Source: Nocardioides jiangxiensis
GTDB lineage: Bacteria > Actinomycetota > Actinomycetes > Propionibacteriales > Nocardioidaceae
Assembly (NCBI RefSeq): GCF_030580915.1
Contig: NZ_JAUQTA010000001.1
Location: 1,922,001-1,986,000 of the forward strand
DNA: 64,000 bases
Reading direction: 5' to 3'
The notes beneath the pieces are model-generated. The model did not search any database. It was given only the letters and a program-made list of their open reading frames with translations, and was not told the DNA's origin. This document shows positions 34,417 to 44,903 of this stretch, one piece after another. The translations under genes and the position numbers were made by a program. Each line of letters begins with the position of its first letter. Position 1 is the first letter of the stretch.

Positions 34417-35682
34417 TCAGGCCGTCTGCGTCAGGGGTACGTCGGGGCGCGCGACCAGCTGCTCCAGGGCGATCTCCAGCGCCGTGCTGGCGATCCCGGT
34501 CGGTGCCGGCGAGCGGTCGTGGCACGCGGCGAGCGCGGTCCGGATCGTGATGGAGACGTCCTCGAAGATGGCCCGGTCGCTGACCTCGGTGGTGCCGTCC
34601 ATGAGCATGGCGAAGGTACGGGCCATGCCGCAGTTGGCGATGAAGTCGGGGATGACGGCGACGTGGCGGTCGGCGAACTCGTAGGTGGGTCCGTAGAAGA
34701 TCTCCTCGTCTGCGAACGGCACGTTCGCTCCGCAGGAGACGACCTCGAGCCCGGCGGAGACCATCGCGTCGACCTGGCCGCGCGTGACCAGGCGCGAGGC
34801 CGCACAGGGCAGGAAGATCGCGGCGCCCATGGACCAGATGCGCGCGTCGACCTCCGCGAACGGCAGCAGGTCGGGCGCGACGAGCTGGTTGCCACGCCGG
34901 GTCGCGTAGAGCTCCGCGACCCGCTCGGGCGACAGGCCGTCGGGGTCGACGAGGCCACCGCTGCGGTCGATGATGCCGACGATCCGGGCGCCCATCCGGG
35001 ACAGGTACGTCGCCGCGGTGGCGCCCACCGTGCCCCATCCCTGGACGATCGTGGGCTTGCCGGCCAGGTCGCCGCCGTAGAGCTCGTAGTGGTGGCGCAC
35101 GGCCTCGGCGACGCCCCATCCGGTCACCAGGTCGGCGACGGTCGGCACGCCGTGGGCCCCGCCGGCCAGCGCGTACGCCGGATCGGCGACGGGCTTCGCG
35201 ACCCCGGCGCGCAGGTGCCCGACGCGCTGGATCCGCTCGAAGCCCTCGGCGTGGAAGTGGCCGGTGACGATGCCCTCCTGCGGGTGCCAGAGGCCGTTGC
35301 TCTCCGTCATCGGCACGACCTCGAGCGCCTCGTCGACGTTCAGGTCGCCGCCCGTGCCGTAGTAGGCCTTGAGCAGGGGAGCGGCGGCTGCGAACCAGCG
35401 GCGGAGCACACCCTCCTTGCGGGGGTCGGAGGGGTCGAAGTCGATCCCGGATTTGGCGCCGCCGATCGGCGGGCCGGCCACGGTGAACTTGACCTCCATC
35501 GTCTTGGCCAGCGACTCGACCTCGCGGCGGTTCAGGCCCGCCCGCATGCGGGTACCTCCGCCCGCGGCGCCGCCGCGGAGCGAGTTGATGACGATCCAGC
35601 CGCGGGCCTCGGTCTCCGGGTCGTGCCACTCGAAGACGACCTCGGGAGGGGTGTGCTCGAAGCGGGCGAGAAGGTCCTTCAT
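34417..35682 (-). CDS. Glu/Leu/Phe/Val dehydrogenase family protein
   Basis: 421-residue NAD(P)-dependent amino-acid dehydrogenase. The dimerisation domain has GGAAGGGTRM (37-46) and the catalytic-lysine motif PIGGAKSGID (Lys77), followed by GTGGDLNVDE (109-118). The Rossmann domain has VQGWGTVGATAATYL (213-227). It is longer than classic Leu/Phe dehydrogenases (about 360). Substrate cannot be read directly, but the gene lies beside the regulator of the phenylalanine/tyrosine operon and shares its GGCAG/CTGCC dyad, so oxidative deamination of Phe or Tyr is plausible. ATG 35682. Confidence 0.88.
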   Translation of the reverse strand: MKDLLARFEHTPPEVVFEWHDPETEARGWIVINSLRGGAAGGGTRMRAGLNRREVESLAKTMEVKFTVAGPPIGGAKSGIDFDPSDPRKEGVLRRWFAAAAPLLKAYYGTGGDLNVDEALEVVPMTESNGLWHPQEGIVTGHFHAEGFERIQRVGHLRAGVAKPVADPAYALAGGAHGVPTVADLVTGWGVAEAVRHHYELYGGDLAGKPTIVQGWGTVGATAATYLSRMGARIVGIIDRSGGLVDPDGLSPERVAELYATRRGNQLVAPDLLPFAEVDARIWSMGAAIFLPCAASRLVTRGQVDAMVSAGLEVVSCGANVPFADEEIFYGPTYEFADRHVAVIPDFIANCGMARTFAMLMDGTTEVSDRAIFEDVSITIRTALAACHDRSPAPTGIASTALEIALEQLVARPDVPLTQTA

Positions 35683-35725
35683 GCGGTCACCGTGCGTCCC
35701 GGGTCACGTGGACTGCAACATGTGA

Positions 35726-37677
<1,952 letters not shown>

Positions 37678-37678
<1 letters not shown>

Positions 37679-38892
37679 TGCCCCACTACCGCCGGGCCGG
37701 GGAGGTGCCGCCGAAGCGGCACACCCAGCACCGCGCCGCCGGGGGTGGGGACCTGCTCTTCGAGGAGCTGATGGGGGAGGAGGGGTTCTCCTCGGACTCC
37801 TCGTTGCTCTACCACCGCTCCATCCCCTCGGCGGTTGCCGCGAGCCGCGTCTGGGAGCTGCCCGACCAGTCGCTCGTCCCCAACCACCCGCTGCTGCCGC
37901 GGCACCTCTCCACGCACACCCTGTCGTTCGGGGAGGGCGCCGACGCGGTCACGGGGCGACGGCTGCTGCTCGGGAACCCCGACGTCCGGATCTCGTACGT
38001 CGTGGCCGACGCGGCCAGTCCCCTCTACCGCAACGGCATCGGCGACGAGTGCCTCTTCGTGGAGGACGGCTCGGGCGTCGTGGAGACGGTCTTCGGCGAC
38101 CTCTCCTTCGGTCCCGGTGACTACCTCGTGATCCCGCGGGCGACGACGCACCGGATCGTCCCGTCCGGTGCGGCGCGCATCTACGCGATCGAGGGCAACA
38201 GCCACATCACCCCGCCGAAGCGCTACCTGAGCCGGTTCGGCCAGCTGCTCGAGCACGCGCCGTACTGCGAGCGCGACCTGCGGGGCCCGACCCCACCGCG
38301 GCTCGTCGACGAGCGCGACGTCGAGGTCTTCATCAAGCACCGCGTCAACGGCCTGACCGGCGGCATCGGTGGCACCGTGCACACGCTCCCGCACCACCCG
38401 TTCGACGTGGTCGGCTGGGACGGCTGCCTCTACCCGTTCGCCTTCAACGTCGACGACTTCATGCCGATCACCGGCAAGGTCCACCAGCCGCCGCCGGTGC
38501 ACCAGGTCTTCGAGGGCACCAACTTCGTCATCTGCAACTTCGTGCCGCGCAAGGTCGACTACCACCCCCTGTCGATCCCGGTGCCGTACTACCACTCCAA
38601 CGTCGACTCCGACGAGGTGATGTTCTACGTCGCCGGCGACTACGAGGCGCGCAAGGGGAGCGGGATCGCCCAGGGCTCGATCACGCTGCACCCCGGCGGC
38701 CACCCGCACGGCCCGCAGCCGGGCGCCTACGAGCGCTCCATCGGAGCCGAGTTCTTCGACGAGCTCGCGGTCATGGTCGACACCTTCCGGCCGCTGGACC
38801 TGGGAGAGGCCGGCCGCGAGGTCGACGACGGCGTCTACGCCGGGTCGTGGTCACGCGGCGACCGCGGCGAGTCGGGAGGGGTCGACGGATGA
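37678..38892 (+). CDS. hmgA: homogentisate 1,2-dioxygenase
   Basis: 404-residue iron enzyme that opens the homogentisate ring to maleylacetoacetate. It starts MPHYRRAGEVPPKRHTQHR; the cupin core includes IPRATTHRIVP; the iron-site segment is VHQPPPVHQVFEGTNFVICN, and ITLHPGGHPHGPQPGAYE carries further conserved histidines. The length fits the shorter actinobacterial form. Overlaps hppD by one base and the next gene by four. Confidence 0.94.
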
Positions 38893-39686
38893 GCACGCTC
38901 ACGCCCGCGCTCCTCGCCGGTCTGCTCGACGACGCGGCCGTCTTCCCTCCGGGCAACGCGCCGCTCGGCAGGGCGGTCGCCGACCACGCCGCGCACCTCC
39001 GCAGCCCGTACGCGGGTGCCGTGGGCCCGCTCCTCGTGCGCCCCGACGACCTGGCACGGACCGGGGAGACCGACGTGGCGGTGGTGACCGGACTCGACGA
39101 GGTCCACACGGCCGTCGCGGCCGCCGGCCCGCGGCTGCGGTGGCTGGAGGTAGCCCTGCCTGCGTCGGCGACCCCCGGTGAGGTCCGCTCCCTCGCCTCC
39201 CTCGGCACCGACGTCTTCGTGGAGGTGCCGCGAGACGACCGGGCCGAGGCGGTGCTCGCCGAGCTCGGCGTGGCCGGGCTGTGGGCCAAGTTCCGCACGG
39301 GTGGCGTGCGGGCCGACCTGCACCCGTCCGAGGCCGAGCTGGCCGTGGGGATCACTACCGCCGTCGCCTTCGGCGTGCCGTTCAAGGCGACCGCCGGGCT
39401 GCACCACGCGGTGCGGCGTACGGACCCGGAGACGGGGTTCGAGGAGCACGGCTTCCTCAACCTGCTGGTGGCGACGGGCCGCGCGGTCGACGGCGCGACG
39501 ACCGCCGACGTCGAGGCTGCGCTGGCCGCGCGCGACGAAGCAGCCGTGGCGGCGGCTGCCCTCGCCCTCGACCCTGCCGTGCGCGAGGCCTTCCACTCCT
39601 TCGGCACCTGCTCGATCAGCGACCCGCTCACCGAGCTGGCCCGGCTCGACCTGCTGCCCGACGCCTGGCGGGAGGGCGCGGCATGA
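38889..39686 (+). CDS. unrecognised protein of the homogentisate operon
   Basis: 265-residue cytosolic protein I cannot assign to a named family. It has alternating strand/helix segments that suggest an alpha/beta barrel: LLDDAAVFPPGNAPL at the start, VAVVTGLDEV, WLEVALP, DVFVEVPRDDRAEAV, GLWAKFRTGG, then GVPFKATAGLHHAVR and HGFLNLLVA. The conserved-looking Lys, Arg and His in those last segments could form an active site. It overlaps hmgA and the fumarylacetoacetase gene by four bases each. No maleylacetoacetate isomerase gene is in the operon; this protein could fill that step or a side task. That is inference only. Confidence 0.72.
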   Translation: MSTLTPALLAGLLDDAAVFPPGNAPLGRAVADHAAHLRSPYAGAVGPLLVRPDDLARTGETDVAVVTGLDEVHTAVAAAGPRLRWLEVALPASATPGEVRSLASLGTDVFVEVPRDDRAEAVLAELGVAGLWAKFRTGGVRADLHPSEAELAVGITTAVAFGVPFKATAGLHHAVRRTDPETGFEEHGFLNLLVATGRAVDGATTADVEAALAARDEAAVAAAALALDPAVREAFHSFGTCSISDPLTELARLDLLPDAWREGAA

Positions 39687-40867
39687 GGATCGAGGTCTCC
39701 CGCGACGACCCGTTCGGCCTGCACAACCTCCCGTACGGCGTGTACCGCTCCCCCGATGACCAGCGCGACGTCGCGCCGCGGGTCGGCGTACGCCTAGGGG
39801 AGCACGTCGTCGACGTGGGGCTGCTGCTCGGCGACGACGTCTTCGCGACGGGATCGCTCAATGCGTTCATGGCGCAGGGGCCGGCCCGCTGGGCCTCGGT
39901 CCGTGGAGCGCTGACGGAGGCGCTGGCCGGTGACCTGCCCGAGGCGTCGGTCCACCGTCTCGCCGAGGTGACGCTGCAGCTGCCGTTCGAGGTCGCCGAC
40001 TACGTCGACTTCTACGCCTCGGAGCACCACGCCTCGAACCTGGGACGGCTCTTCCGCCCGGACGCCCCCGACCCGCTGACGCCCAACTGGAAGCACCTCC
40101 CGATCGGCTACCACGGCCGGTCGGCGTCGATCGTGGTGTCGGGCACCGACGTCGTGCGCCCCTGCGGCCAGCGGCTCCCGCCGGGCGCCTCCGCGCCTGT
40201 CGTCGGACCCTCTGTGCGGCTCGACGTGGAGGTCGAGCTGGGGTTCGTCGTCGGCACGGGCAGCCCCCTCGGCAGCCGGATCGCCACCGCGGACGCCGGG
40301 GACCACCTCTTCGGTGCCGTGCTCTTCAACGACTGGTCCGCGCGCGACATCCAGGCCTGGGAGTACGTCCCCCTCGGGCCGTTCCTCGGCAAGTCCTTCG
40401 CGTCGACCGTGTCGCCCTGGGTGGTGCCGATGGCCGCCCTGGAGGGAGCGCGGGTCCCGGTGCCCGGCCAGGAGCCGGTGGTGCCCTACCTCGCGATGGA
40501 GGAGCCGTGGGGACTCGACATCGACCTGGCGCTGGCGGTGAACGGCGAGGTCGTCAGCCGGCCGCCGTATGCCGCGACGTACTGGTCGCCGGCGCAGATG
40601 CTCGCGCACCTGACCGTCAACGGCGCCCCGACGCGCACCGGCGACCTGTTCGCCTCGGGCACGGTGTCCGGCCCGGCTGCCGGCCAGCAGGGGTCGCTGA
40701 TCGAGATCGGCGAGGGCTTCCTGCAGGACGGCGACGAGGTCGTGATCAGCGGGGAGGCGCGCCTGGCCGACGGACGCCGCGTGGGGTTCGGCGAGGCGGT
40801 GGGCCGCGTCGTACCGGCGCTGCCGATGGTGGAAGGGCAGAGGGAAGAGGAGCAGGCGGATGTTTGA
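39683..40867 (+). CDS. fahA: fumarylacetoacetase
   Basis: 394-residue hydrolase splitting fumarylacetoacetate into fumarate and acetoacetate. N-terminal SH3-like domain (FGLHNLPYGVY), catalytic FAH domain with ADYVDFYASEHHASNLG, WKHLPIGYHGR, the metal-binding acidic DVEVELGFVVG and LFNDWSARDIQAWEYVPLG, and AMEEPWGLD. Length and order match the family. ATG 39683 overlaps the unknown gene by four bases; the stop overlaps the next gene by eight. Confidence 0.95.
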   Translation: MRIEVSRDDPFGLHNLPYGVYRSPDDQRDVAPRVGVRLGEHVVDVGLLLGDDVFATGSLNAFMAQGPARWASVRGALTEALAGDLPEASVHRLAEVTLQLPFEVADYVDFYASEHHASNLGRLFRPDAPDPLTPNWKHLPIGYHGRSASIVVSGTDVVRPCGQRLPPGASAPVVGPSVRLDVEVELGFVVGTGSPLGSRIATADAGDHLFGAVLFNDWSARDIQAWEYVPLGPFLGKSFASTVSPWVVPMAALEGARVPVPGQEPVVPYLAMEEPWGLDIDLALAVNGEVVSRPPYAATYWSPAQMLAHLTVNGAPTRTGDLFASGTVSGPAAGQQGSLIEIGEGFLQDGDEVVISGEARLADGRRVGFGEAVGRVVPALPMVEGQREEEQADV

Positions 40868-41750
40868 GGAGGCACAGCTCTACTCGCCGGTGACCGCCCA
40901 CGAGGACGGCACCGCGACGGTGCACCTCGTGGAGGGGCACCCGGGTGAGCACGACCCGGACTACCGGCGCCGGCGCAACGAGATCGCGGCGGTGTCGCTG
41001 GCCTGGCGGCCCGGGCAGCCGGTGCCGCGGATCGACTACACCGAGACCGAGCACGGGGTCTGGCGCACGGTCTGCGAGCACCTGGGCCCGTTGCACGAGG
41101 AGTACGCCTGCCGCGCCTTCAACGGCGCGGTCGCCGCACTCGACCTGCCGCGCGACCGGGTGCCGCAGCTCGACGAGGTGTCCGCGGGGCTGCAGGCGCT
41201 GACCGGCTTCTCCTACGTGCCGGCCCCAGGGATCGTGCCGCTGGAGGAGTTCTACGGGTCGCTCGCGGACGGGATCTTCCACTCCACGCAGTACCTCCGG
41301 CACCACGCCGCGCCGCTCTACACGCCGGAGCCGGACATCCTGCACGAGGTGATGGGCCACGGAAACCTGCTCGCCTCACCGGAGGTGGCCGAGGTGAACC
41401 GGCTGGCCGGTGCGGCGGCGCGGCGGGTGACGACCCCCGAGGCGCTGCAGGTGGTCGCCGACGTCTTCTGGTTCACCGTCGAGTTCGGGGTGCTGTGGGA
41501 GAAGGGCGAGCTGCGCGCCTACGGCGCCGGCATCCTGTCCAGCTACGGCGAGATCGAGGAGTTCCGCTCCATGGAGATCCGGCCGATCGACTTCGCTGCC
41601 ATGGCGACGATCGACTACGACATCACCCACTACCAGCCGGTGCTCTTCGCTGCGGAGTCGTTCGGCCACATGGTCGACGAGGTCGGTGCCTTCTTCGCGG
41701 CGTGCGACGACGAGACGCCCGCGCGCCTCGGCGTACGCACGGCGGGGTGA
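40860..41750 (+). CDS. phhA: phenylalanine 4-monooxygenase
   Basis: 296-residue pterin-dependent hydroxylase making tyrosine from phenylalanine. The iron ligands are His162 and His167 in ILHEVMGHGN and Glu208 in WFTVEFG. ADGIFHSTQYLRHHA and YGAGILSSYGE are typical. It has no regulatory ACT domain, as in other bacterial enzymes. ATG 40860, overlapping the fumarylacetoacetase gene by eight bases. It closes the operon and gives it access to phenylalanine. A pterin recycling enzyme is not encoded here. Confidence 0.94.
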   Translation: MFEEAQLYSPVTAHEDGTATVHLVEGHPGEHDPDYRRRRNEIAAVSLAWRPGQPVPRIDYTETEHGVWRTVCEHLGPLHEEYACRAFNGAVAALDLPRDRVPQLDEVSAGLQALTGFSYVPAPGIVPLEEFYGSLADGIFHSTQYLRHHAAPLYTPEPDILHEVMGHGNLLASPEVAEVNRLAGAAARRVTTPEALQVVADVFWFTVEFGVLWEKGELRAYGAGILSSYGEIEEFRSMEIRPIDFAAMATIDYDITHYQPVLFAAESFGHMVDEVGAFFAACDDETPARLGVRTAG

Positions 41751-41761
41751 GGCGCATCCGG

Positions 41762-41986
41762 TCAGGGCGCGTCCGGCGGGCCCTCGCGCTTGGGCGGCTT
41801 GCGGCGGTTGAGCTGGCGGAGGAACTCCGGGTCGTCGTCCGGGCCGAGCGGACGACGCGGCTGCTGCGGACGGCGGGGGAGGAGCGGCCGGCCGGCCCGG
41901 GTGCCGTTGAGCTGACGGTCGACCAGCATCACGCAGCCGTAGATGGCGAGCGCGAGGAGCACGACGATGAGCAGGAACTTCAGCAC
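41762..41986 (-). CDS. small single-pass membrane protein
   Basis: 74 residues: an N-terminal transmembrane segment (about 3-22, LLIVVLLALAIYGCVMLV) and a charged, proline-rich cytosolic tail with PLGPDDDPEFLRQLNRR. Similar short proteins with this tail occur in actinobacteria near respiratory genes. Function unknown. It is convergent with the phenylalanine hydroxylase gene (11-base gap) and divergent from the DUF4229 gene. Confidence 0.72.
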   Translation of the reverse strand: MLKFLLIVVLLALAIYGCVMLVDRQLNGTRAGRPLLPRRPQQPRRPLGPDDDPEFLRQLNRRKPPKREGPPDAP

Positions 41987-42043
41987 CCTTCCAATGTAGA
42001 CCGGAGGGTGTGGGCCGCGGCCGGGTGTGATGGGGCGGGCGCC

Positions 42044-42049
42044 TACGCT
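42044..42049 (+). promoter_or_regulatory. -10-like element of the DUF4229 gene
   Basis: TACGCT, 6 bp before the GTG at 42056, no ribosome binding site. Probable leaderless promoter that fixes the GTG as start. Confidence 0.42.
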
Positions 42050-42055
42050 GTGCGC

Positions 42056-42322
42056 GTGAAGGCTTTCGTCGTGTACACCCTGCTTCGTGCGGTCCTCTTC
42101 CTCGCCGCCTGGATCCTGATCCTGGGCGTCTGGAAGCTCGTCGACGGCGGCGCCGTCACGGGTGCCCAGCTCTTCTTCGCCGCGATCGGTGCCTTCATCG
42201 TCTCGGGCGTCGCGTCCTACTTCGTGCTGCGCACCCCGCGCGAGGCGCTGGCCCAGCGGGTCGAGGCGCGCGCGGCGAAGGCGGTCTCGAAGTTCGACGA
42301 GATGCGCAGCAAGGAGGACTGA
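42056..42322 (+). CDS. DUF4229 membrane protein
   Basis: 88-residue protein with two transmembrane helices (about 5-25 and 35-55: [20 protein letters not shown] and [20 protein letters not shown]) and a charged C-terminal helix. This matches DUF4229 proteins, which in actinobacteria commonly lie near menA and cysteine synthase-like genes. Function unknown. GTG start with a -10-like hexamer 6 bp before it. The stop shares TGATG with the next gene. Confidence 0.82.
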   Translation: MKAFVVYTLLRAVLFLAAWILILGVWKLVDGGAVTGAQLFFAAIGAFIVSGVASYFVLRTPREALAQRVEARAAKAVSKFDEMRSKED

Positions 42323-43368
42323 TGTCGCGGGCGTGGGTTGCGGAGGCCGTACGCCGCGTCGAGGCCGATGCGAACCGCTCCGCCGACACGCACCTCCACG
42401 TCTTCCCGCTGCCGCCGTCGTGGGGCATCGACCTGTACCTCAAGGACGAGTCGGTCCACCCGACCGGGTCGCTGAAGCACCGGCTCGCCCGCTCGCTGTT
42501 CCTCTACGGCCTCTGCAACGGCTGGATCTCGGCCGGTACGACCGTCGTCGACGCGTCCTCGGGGTCGACCGCCGTCTCCGAGGCCTACTTCGCGCGGCTC
42601 CTCGGACTGCCGTTCGTGGCCGTCATGCCACGGGCGACCTCGCCGGAGAAGGTCGCGCTGATCGAGTTCCACGGCGGGCGGTGCCACCTGGTCGACGACC
42701 CGTCGTCGGTGTACTCGGTCGCGCGCGCCCTCGCGGAGGAGTGCGGCGGGCACTACCTCGACCAGTTCACCTACGCCGAGCGTGCCACCGACTGGCGGGG
42801 CAACAACAACATCGCCGAGTCGATCCTCGCGCAGATGTCCCGCGAGCCACACCCGGTGCCGTCGTGGGTCGTGGTCGGCGCCGGCACCGGCGGCACGTCG
42901 GCGACCATCGGCCGCTACCTCCGCTACCAGCAGCTGCCCACACGGCTCTGCGTCGTCGACCCCGAGGGTTCGGCCTTCTACGCGTCGTGGACCTCCGGGT
43001 CGGCGGACGTGACCGCGTGCGGCTCCCGCATCGAGGGGATCGGGCGACCGCGGGTCGAGCCGTCGTTCGTCCCCGGGGTCGTCGACCACATGATCCAGGT
43101 GCCCGACGCCGCCTCGATCGCCGCGATGCGCTGGTGCTCGTCGGTGACCGGTCGCCTGGTCGGTGCCTCGACGGGCACCTCGCTCTGGGGCGCCCTGCAG
43201 CTGGTCGGCGAGATGCGGGCCCGCGGTGAGCAGGGGTCGGTCGTCACGCTGATCTGCGACGGCGGCGAGCGCTATGCGCACACGTACTACTCCGACAGCT
43301 GGCTCTCCGACCACGGCATCGACCCGGCGCCGTACCTGCGCGAGCTCGAGGCGCTGCTGTCCTCCTGA
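42322..43368 (+). CDS. PLP-dependent cysteine synthase-family enzyme (CysK2-like)
   Basis: 348-residue fold-type II PLP enzyme. The PLP lysine is in [13 protein letters not shown], the asparagine/serine loop in [12 protein letters not shown], and the glycine phosphate-binding loop in [14 protein letters not shown]. The pattern [15 protein letters not shown] resembles CysK2 (S-sulfocysteine synthase type, Rv0848) more than CysK or CysM. It may make cysteine or S-sulfocysteine from O-phosphoserine or O-acetylserine and a sulfur donor. It overlaps the DUF4229 gene by one base; convergent with menA. Confidence 0.85.
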   Translation: MSRAWVAEAVRRVEADANRSADTHLHVFPLPPSWGIDLYLKDESVHPTGSLKHRLARSLFLYGLCNGWISAGTTVVDASSGSTAVSEAYFARLLGLPFVAVMPRATSPEKVALIEFHGGRCHLVDDPSSVYSVARALAEECGGHYLDQFTYAERATDWRGNNNIAESILAQMSREPHPVPSWVVVGAGTGGTSATIGRYLRYQQLPTRLCVVDPEGSAFYASWTSGSADVTACGSRIEGIGRPRVEPSFVPGVVDHMIQVPDAASIAAMRWCSSVTGRLVGASTGTSLWGALQLVGEMRARGEQGSVVTLICDGGERYAHTYYSDSWLSDHGIDPAPYLRELEALLSS

Positions 43369-43395
43369 GGCTGCCGCGGGGCCGACCGCCCGAGG

Positions 43396-44385
43396 TCAGG
43401 CGATGAGGAGGCCGGCGAAGACGCCCGCGCCGAGCAGCAGCTCGGCGATGCCGGTCTTCTGCAGCACCGGGATCAGGCCCGGACCGGTCGCACCGGACGT
43501 GACCACGCGGACGCCCTTCAGCGCAGGCACGAGGAAGACCAGGCCGAGCAGGGCCCACGCGCTGGTGAGCGCCGCCAGCGCGACGAGCGCGCCGAGGGCG
43601 GCAGCGGTCAGGGCGGCGTACAGGCCCCGGGTGCGGTGGTCGCCGAGCCGTACGGCGAGCGTCATCTTGCCCGAGACCGTGTCGGTGGGGATGTCGCGCA
43701 GGTTGTTGGCGACGAGGATCGCGCAGGCGAGGGCACCGATCGCTGTGCCGGCGAGGAGTGCCGGGAGGAGCCAGATGTAGGGGTGGGGACTGTCCGGGCA
43801 CGGGATGTAGCAGTGCCTGGCGAGCGAGGAGCCCGCGACGTAGAGGATCCCGGACTCGCTCTCGCCGCCGCCGAACATGCTGAGCGGCGTGCGCCAGACC
43901 TGGACGAACGTGGTGCCGACGGTCGCGACGAGGCCGAAGAAGACGAAGACCATGAGCTCGCCCAGGCCGAGGTAGCCGTAGGGCTTCGAGCCACCGGTGT
44001 AGAACCAGGCCGCGACGACGCAGACGAGACCGACGGCGATCAGCCACCACGCGGTCGACAGCGCCAGGACGGTGCCGGCGAGACCGGCGACGCCGAAGCT
44101 GATCAGCATCGCGCGCTTCACCGCCGCGGGGGTCGCCTTCTTCGAGCCGACGAGGCGCATCGGGCCCACGCGGTCGTCGTCGGTGCCGCGGATGCCGTCG
44201 GAGTAGTCGTTGGCATAGTTGACGGCCACCTGGAGCGCCAGGCTCACGACCAGCGCGAGGGCCGCCGCCCACCAGACGGCGTGGGAGATCCACGCGGCCA
44301 CACCGGTGCCGGCGAGGACGGGAGCGACGGCGGCGGGAAGCGTGCGCGGACGGGCGCCGGCGATCCATTCAGCGGGGGTTGCCAT
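43396..44385 (-). CDS. menA: 1,4-dihydroxy-2-naphthoate polyprenyltransferase
   Basis: 329-residue UbiA-type membrane enzyme that attaches the isoprenoid tail to dihydroxynaphthoate in menaquinone synthesis. Eight to nine transmembrane helices; first Asp-rich motif NYANDYSDGIRGTDDDR (56-72), second NNLRDIPTDTVSGK (227-240). Between TTFVQ (158-162) and WLLPALL (205-211) there is an insert of about 40 residues with a CYIPC pair that I would not expect in a typical MenA. ATG 44385. It follows the ElaA-like gene on the same strand (10-base gap). Confidence 0.93.
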   Translation of the reverse strand: MATPAEWIAGARPRTLPAAVAPVLAGTGVAAWISHAVWWAAALALVVSLALQVAVNYANDYSDGIRGTDDDRVGPMRLVGSKKATPAAVKRAMLISFGVAGLAGTVLALSTAWWLIAVGLVCVVAAWFYTGGSKPYGYLGLGELMVFVFFGLVATVGTTFVQVWRTPLSMFGGGESESGILYVAGSSLARHCYIPCPDSPHPYIWLLPALLAGTAIGALACAILVANNLRDIPTDTVSGKMTLAVRLGDHRTRGLYAALTAAALGALVALAALTSAWALLGLVFLVPALKGVRVVTSGATGPGLIPVLQKTGIAELLLGAGVFAGLLIA

Positions 44386-44395
44386 GGCAGGTGAT

Positions 44396-44851
44396 TCAAG
44401 CAGGCTTGCGCACCATGTCGATGTGCGGGATGCCCGCTTCCTCGTAGATGTCGCCGACCGGCTCGAAGCCGTGGCGTCCGTAGAACCCGCGGAGGTGGTC
44501 CTGGGCGCCGAGCATGATCGGTGTCGCGGGCCAGAGCTTCTCGCAGGCCGCGACCGCGCGGCGTACCAGCTCGGTGCCGGTGCCGCCGCGGGCCTCCTTC
44601 GCCACGACGACCCGGCCGACGTGGGACGCGGCGTGGTGGTCGGGCTCCAGGAGGCGTGCGTACGCGACCAGCTCGGCGCCCTGCCACCCGAAGAGGTGGT
44701 GGGTCTCGCCCTCGAGGTCGCGCCCGTCGATCTCGAGGGCGGCCGGGACCTGCTGCTCGTCGACGAACACCACCCCGCGGAGGTGCAGCATCGCGTAGGT
44801 CTGGCGCGCGGTCAGGCCGCGGTGGTGGACGAGCTGCCAGGTGAGGTGCAT
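44396..44851 (-). CDS. ElaA-like GNAT N-acetyltransferase
   Basis: 151-residue acetyltransferase with a GNAT fold. It resembles E. coli ElaA along its length: LRGVVFVDEQQVP, DGRDLEGETHHLFGW, YARLLEP, VGRVVVAKEARGGTGTEL (acetyl-CoA loop), LGAQDHLRGFYGRHGF and EEAGIPHIDM. Substrate unknown. ATG 44851, close to the divergent menE promoter. Located immediately upstream of menA on the same strand, perhaps co-transcribed. Confidence 0.88.
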   Translation of the reverse strand: MHLTWQLVHHRGLTARQTYAMLHLRGVVFVDEQQVPAALEIDGRDLEGETHHLFGWQGAELVAYARLLEPDHHAASHVGRVVVAKEARGGTGTELVRRAVAACEKLWPATPIMLGAQDHLRGFYGRHGFEPVGDIYEEAGIPHIDMVRKPA

Positions 44852-44891
44852 GGGGCAAGTATCCGACGCCTCCCCGAGCTGGCGTCGGCGG

Positions 44892-44897
44892 TAGGTT
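44892..44897 (+). promoter_or_regulatory. -10-like element of menE
   Basis: TAGGTT, 6 bp before the menE ATG at 44904. Leaderless promoter candidate for menE-menC-menD. Confidence 0.45.
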
Positions 44898-44903
44898 CTG
44901 GCC

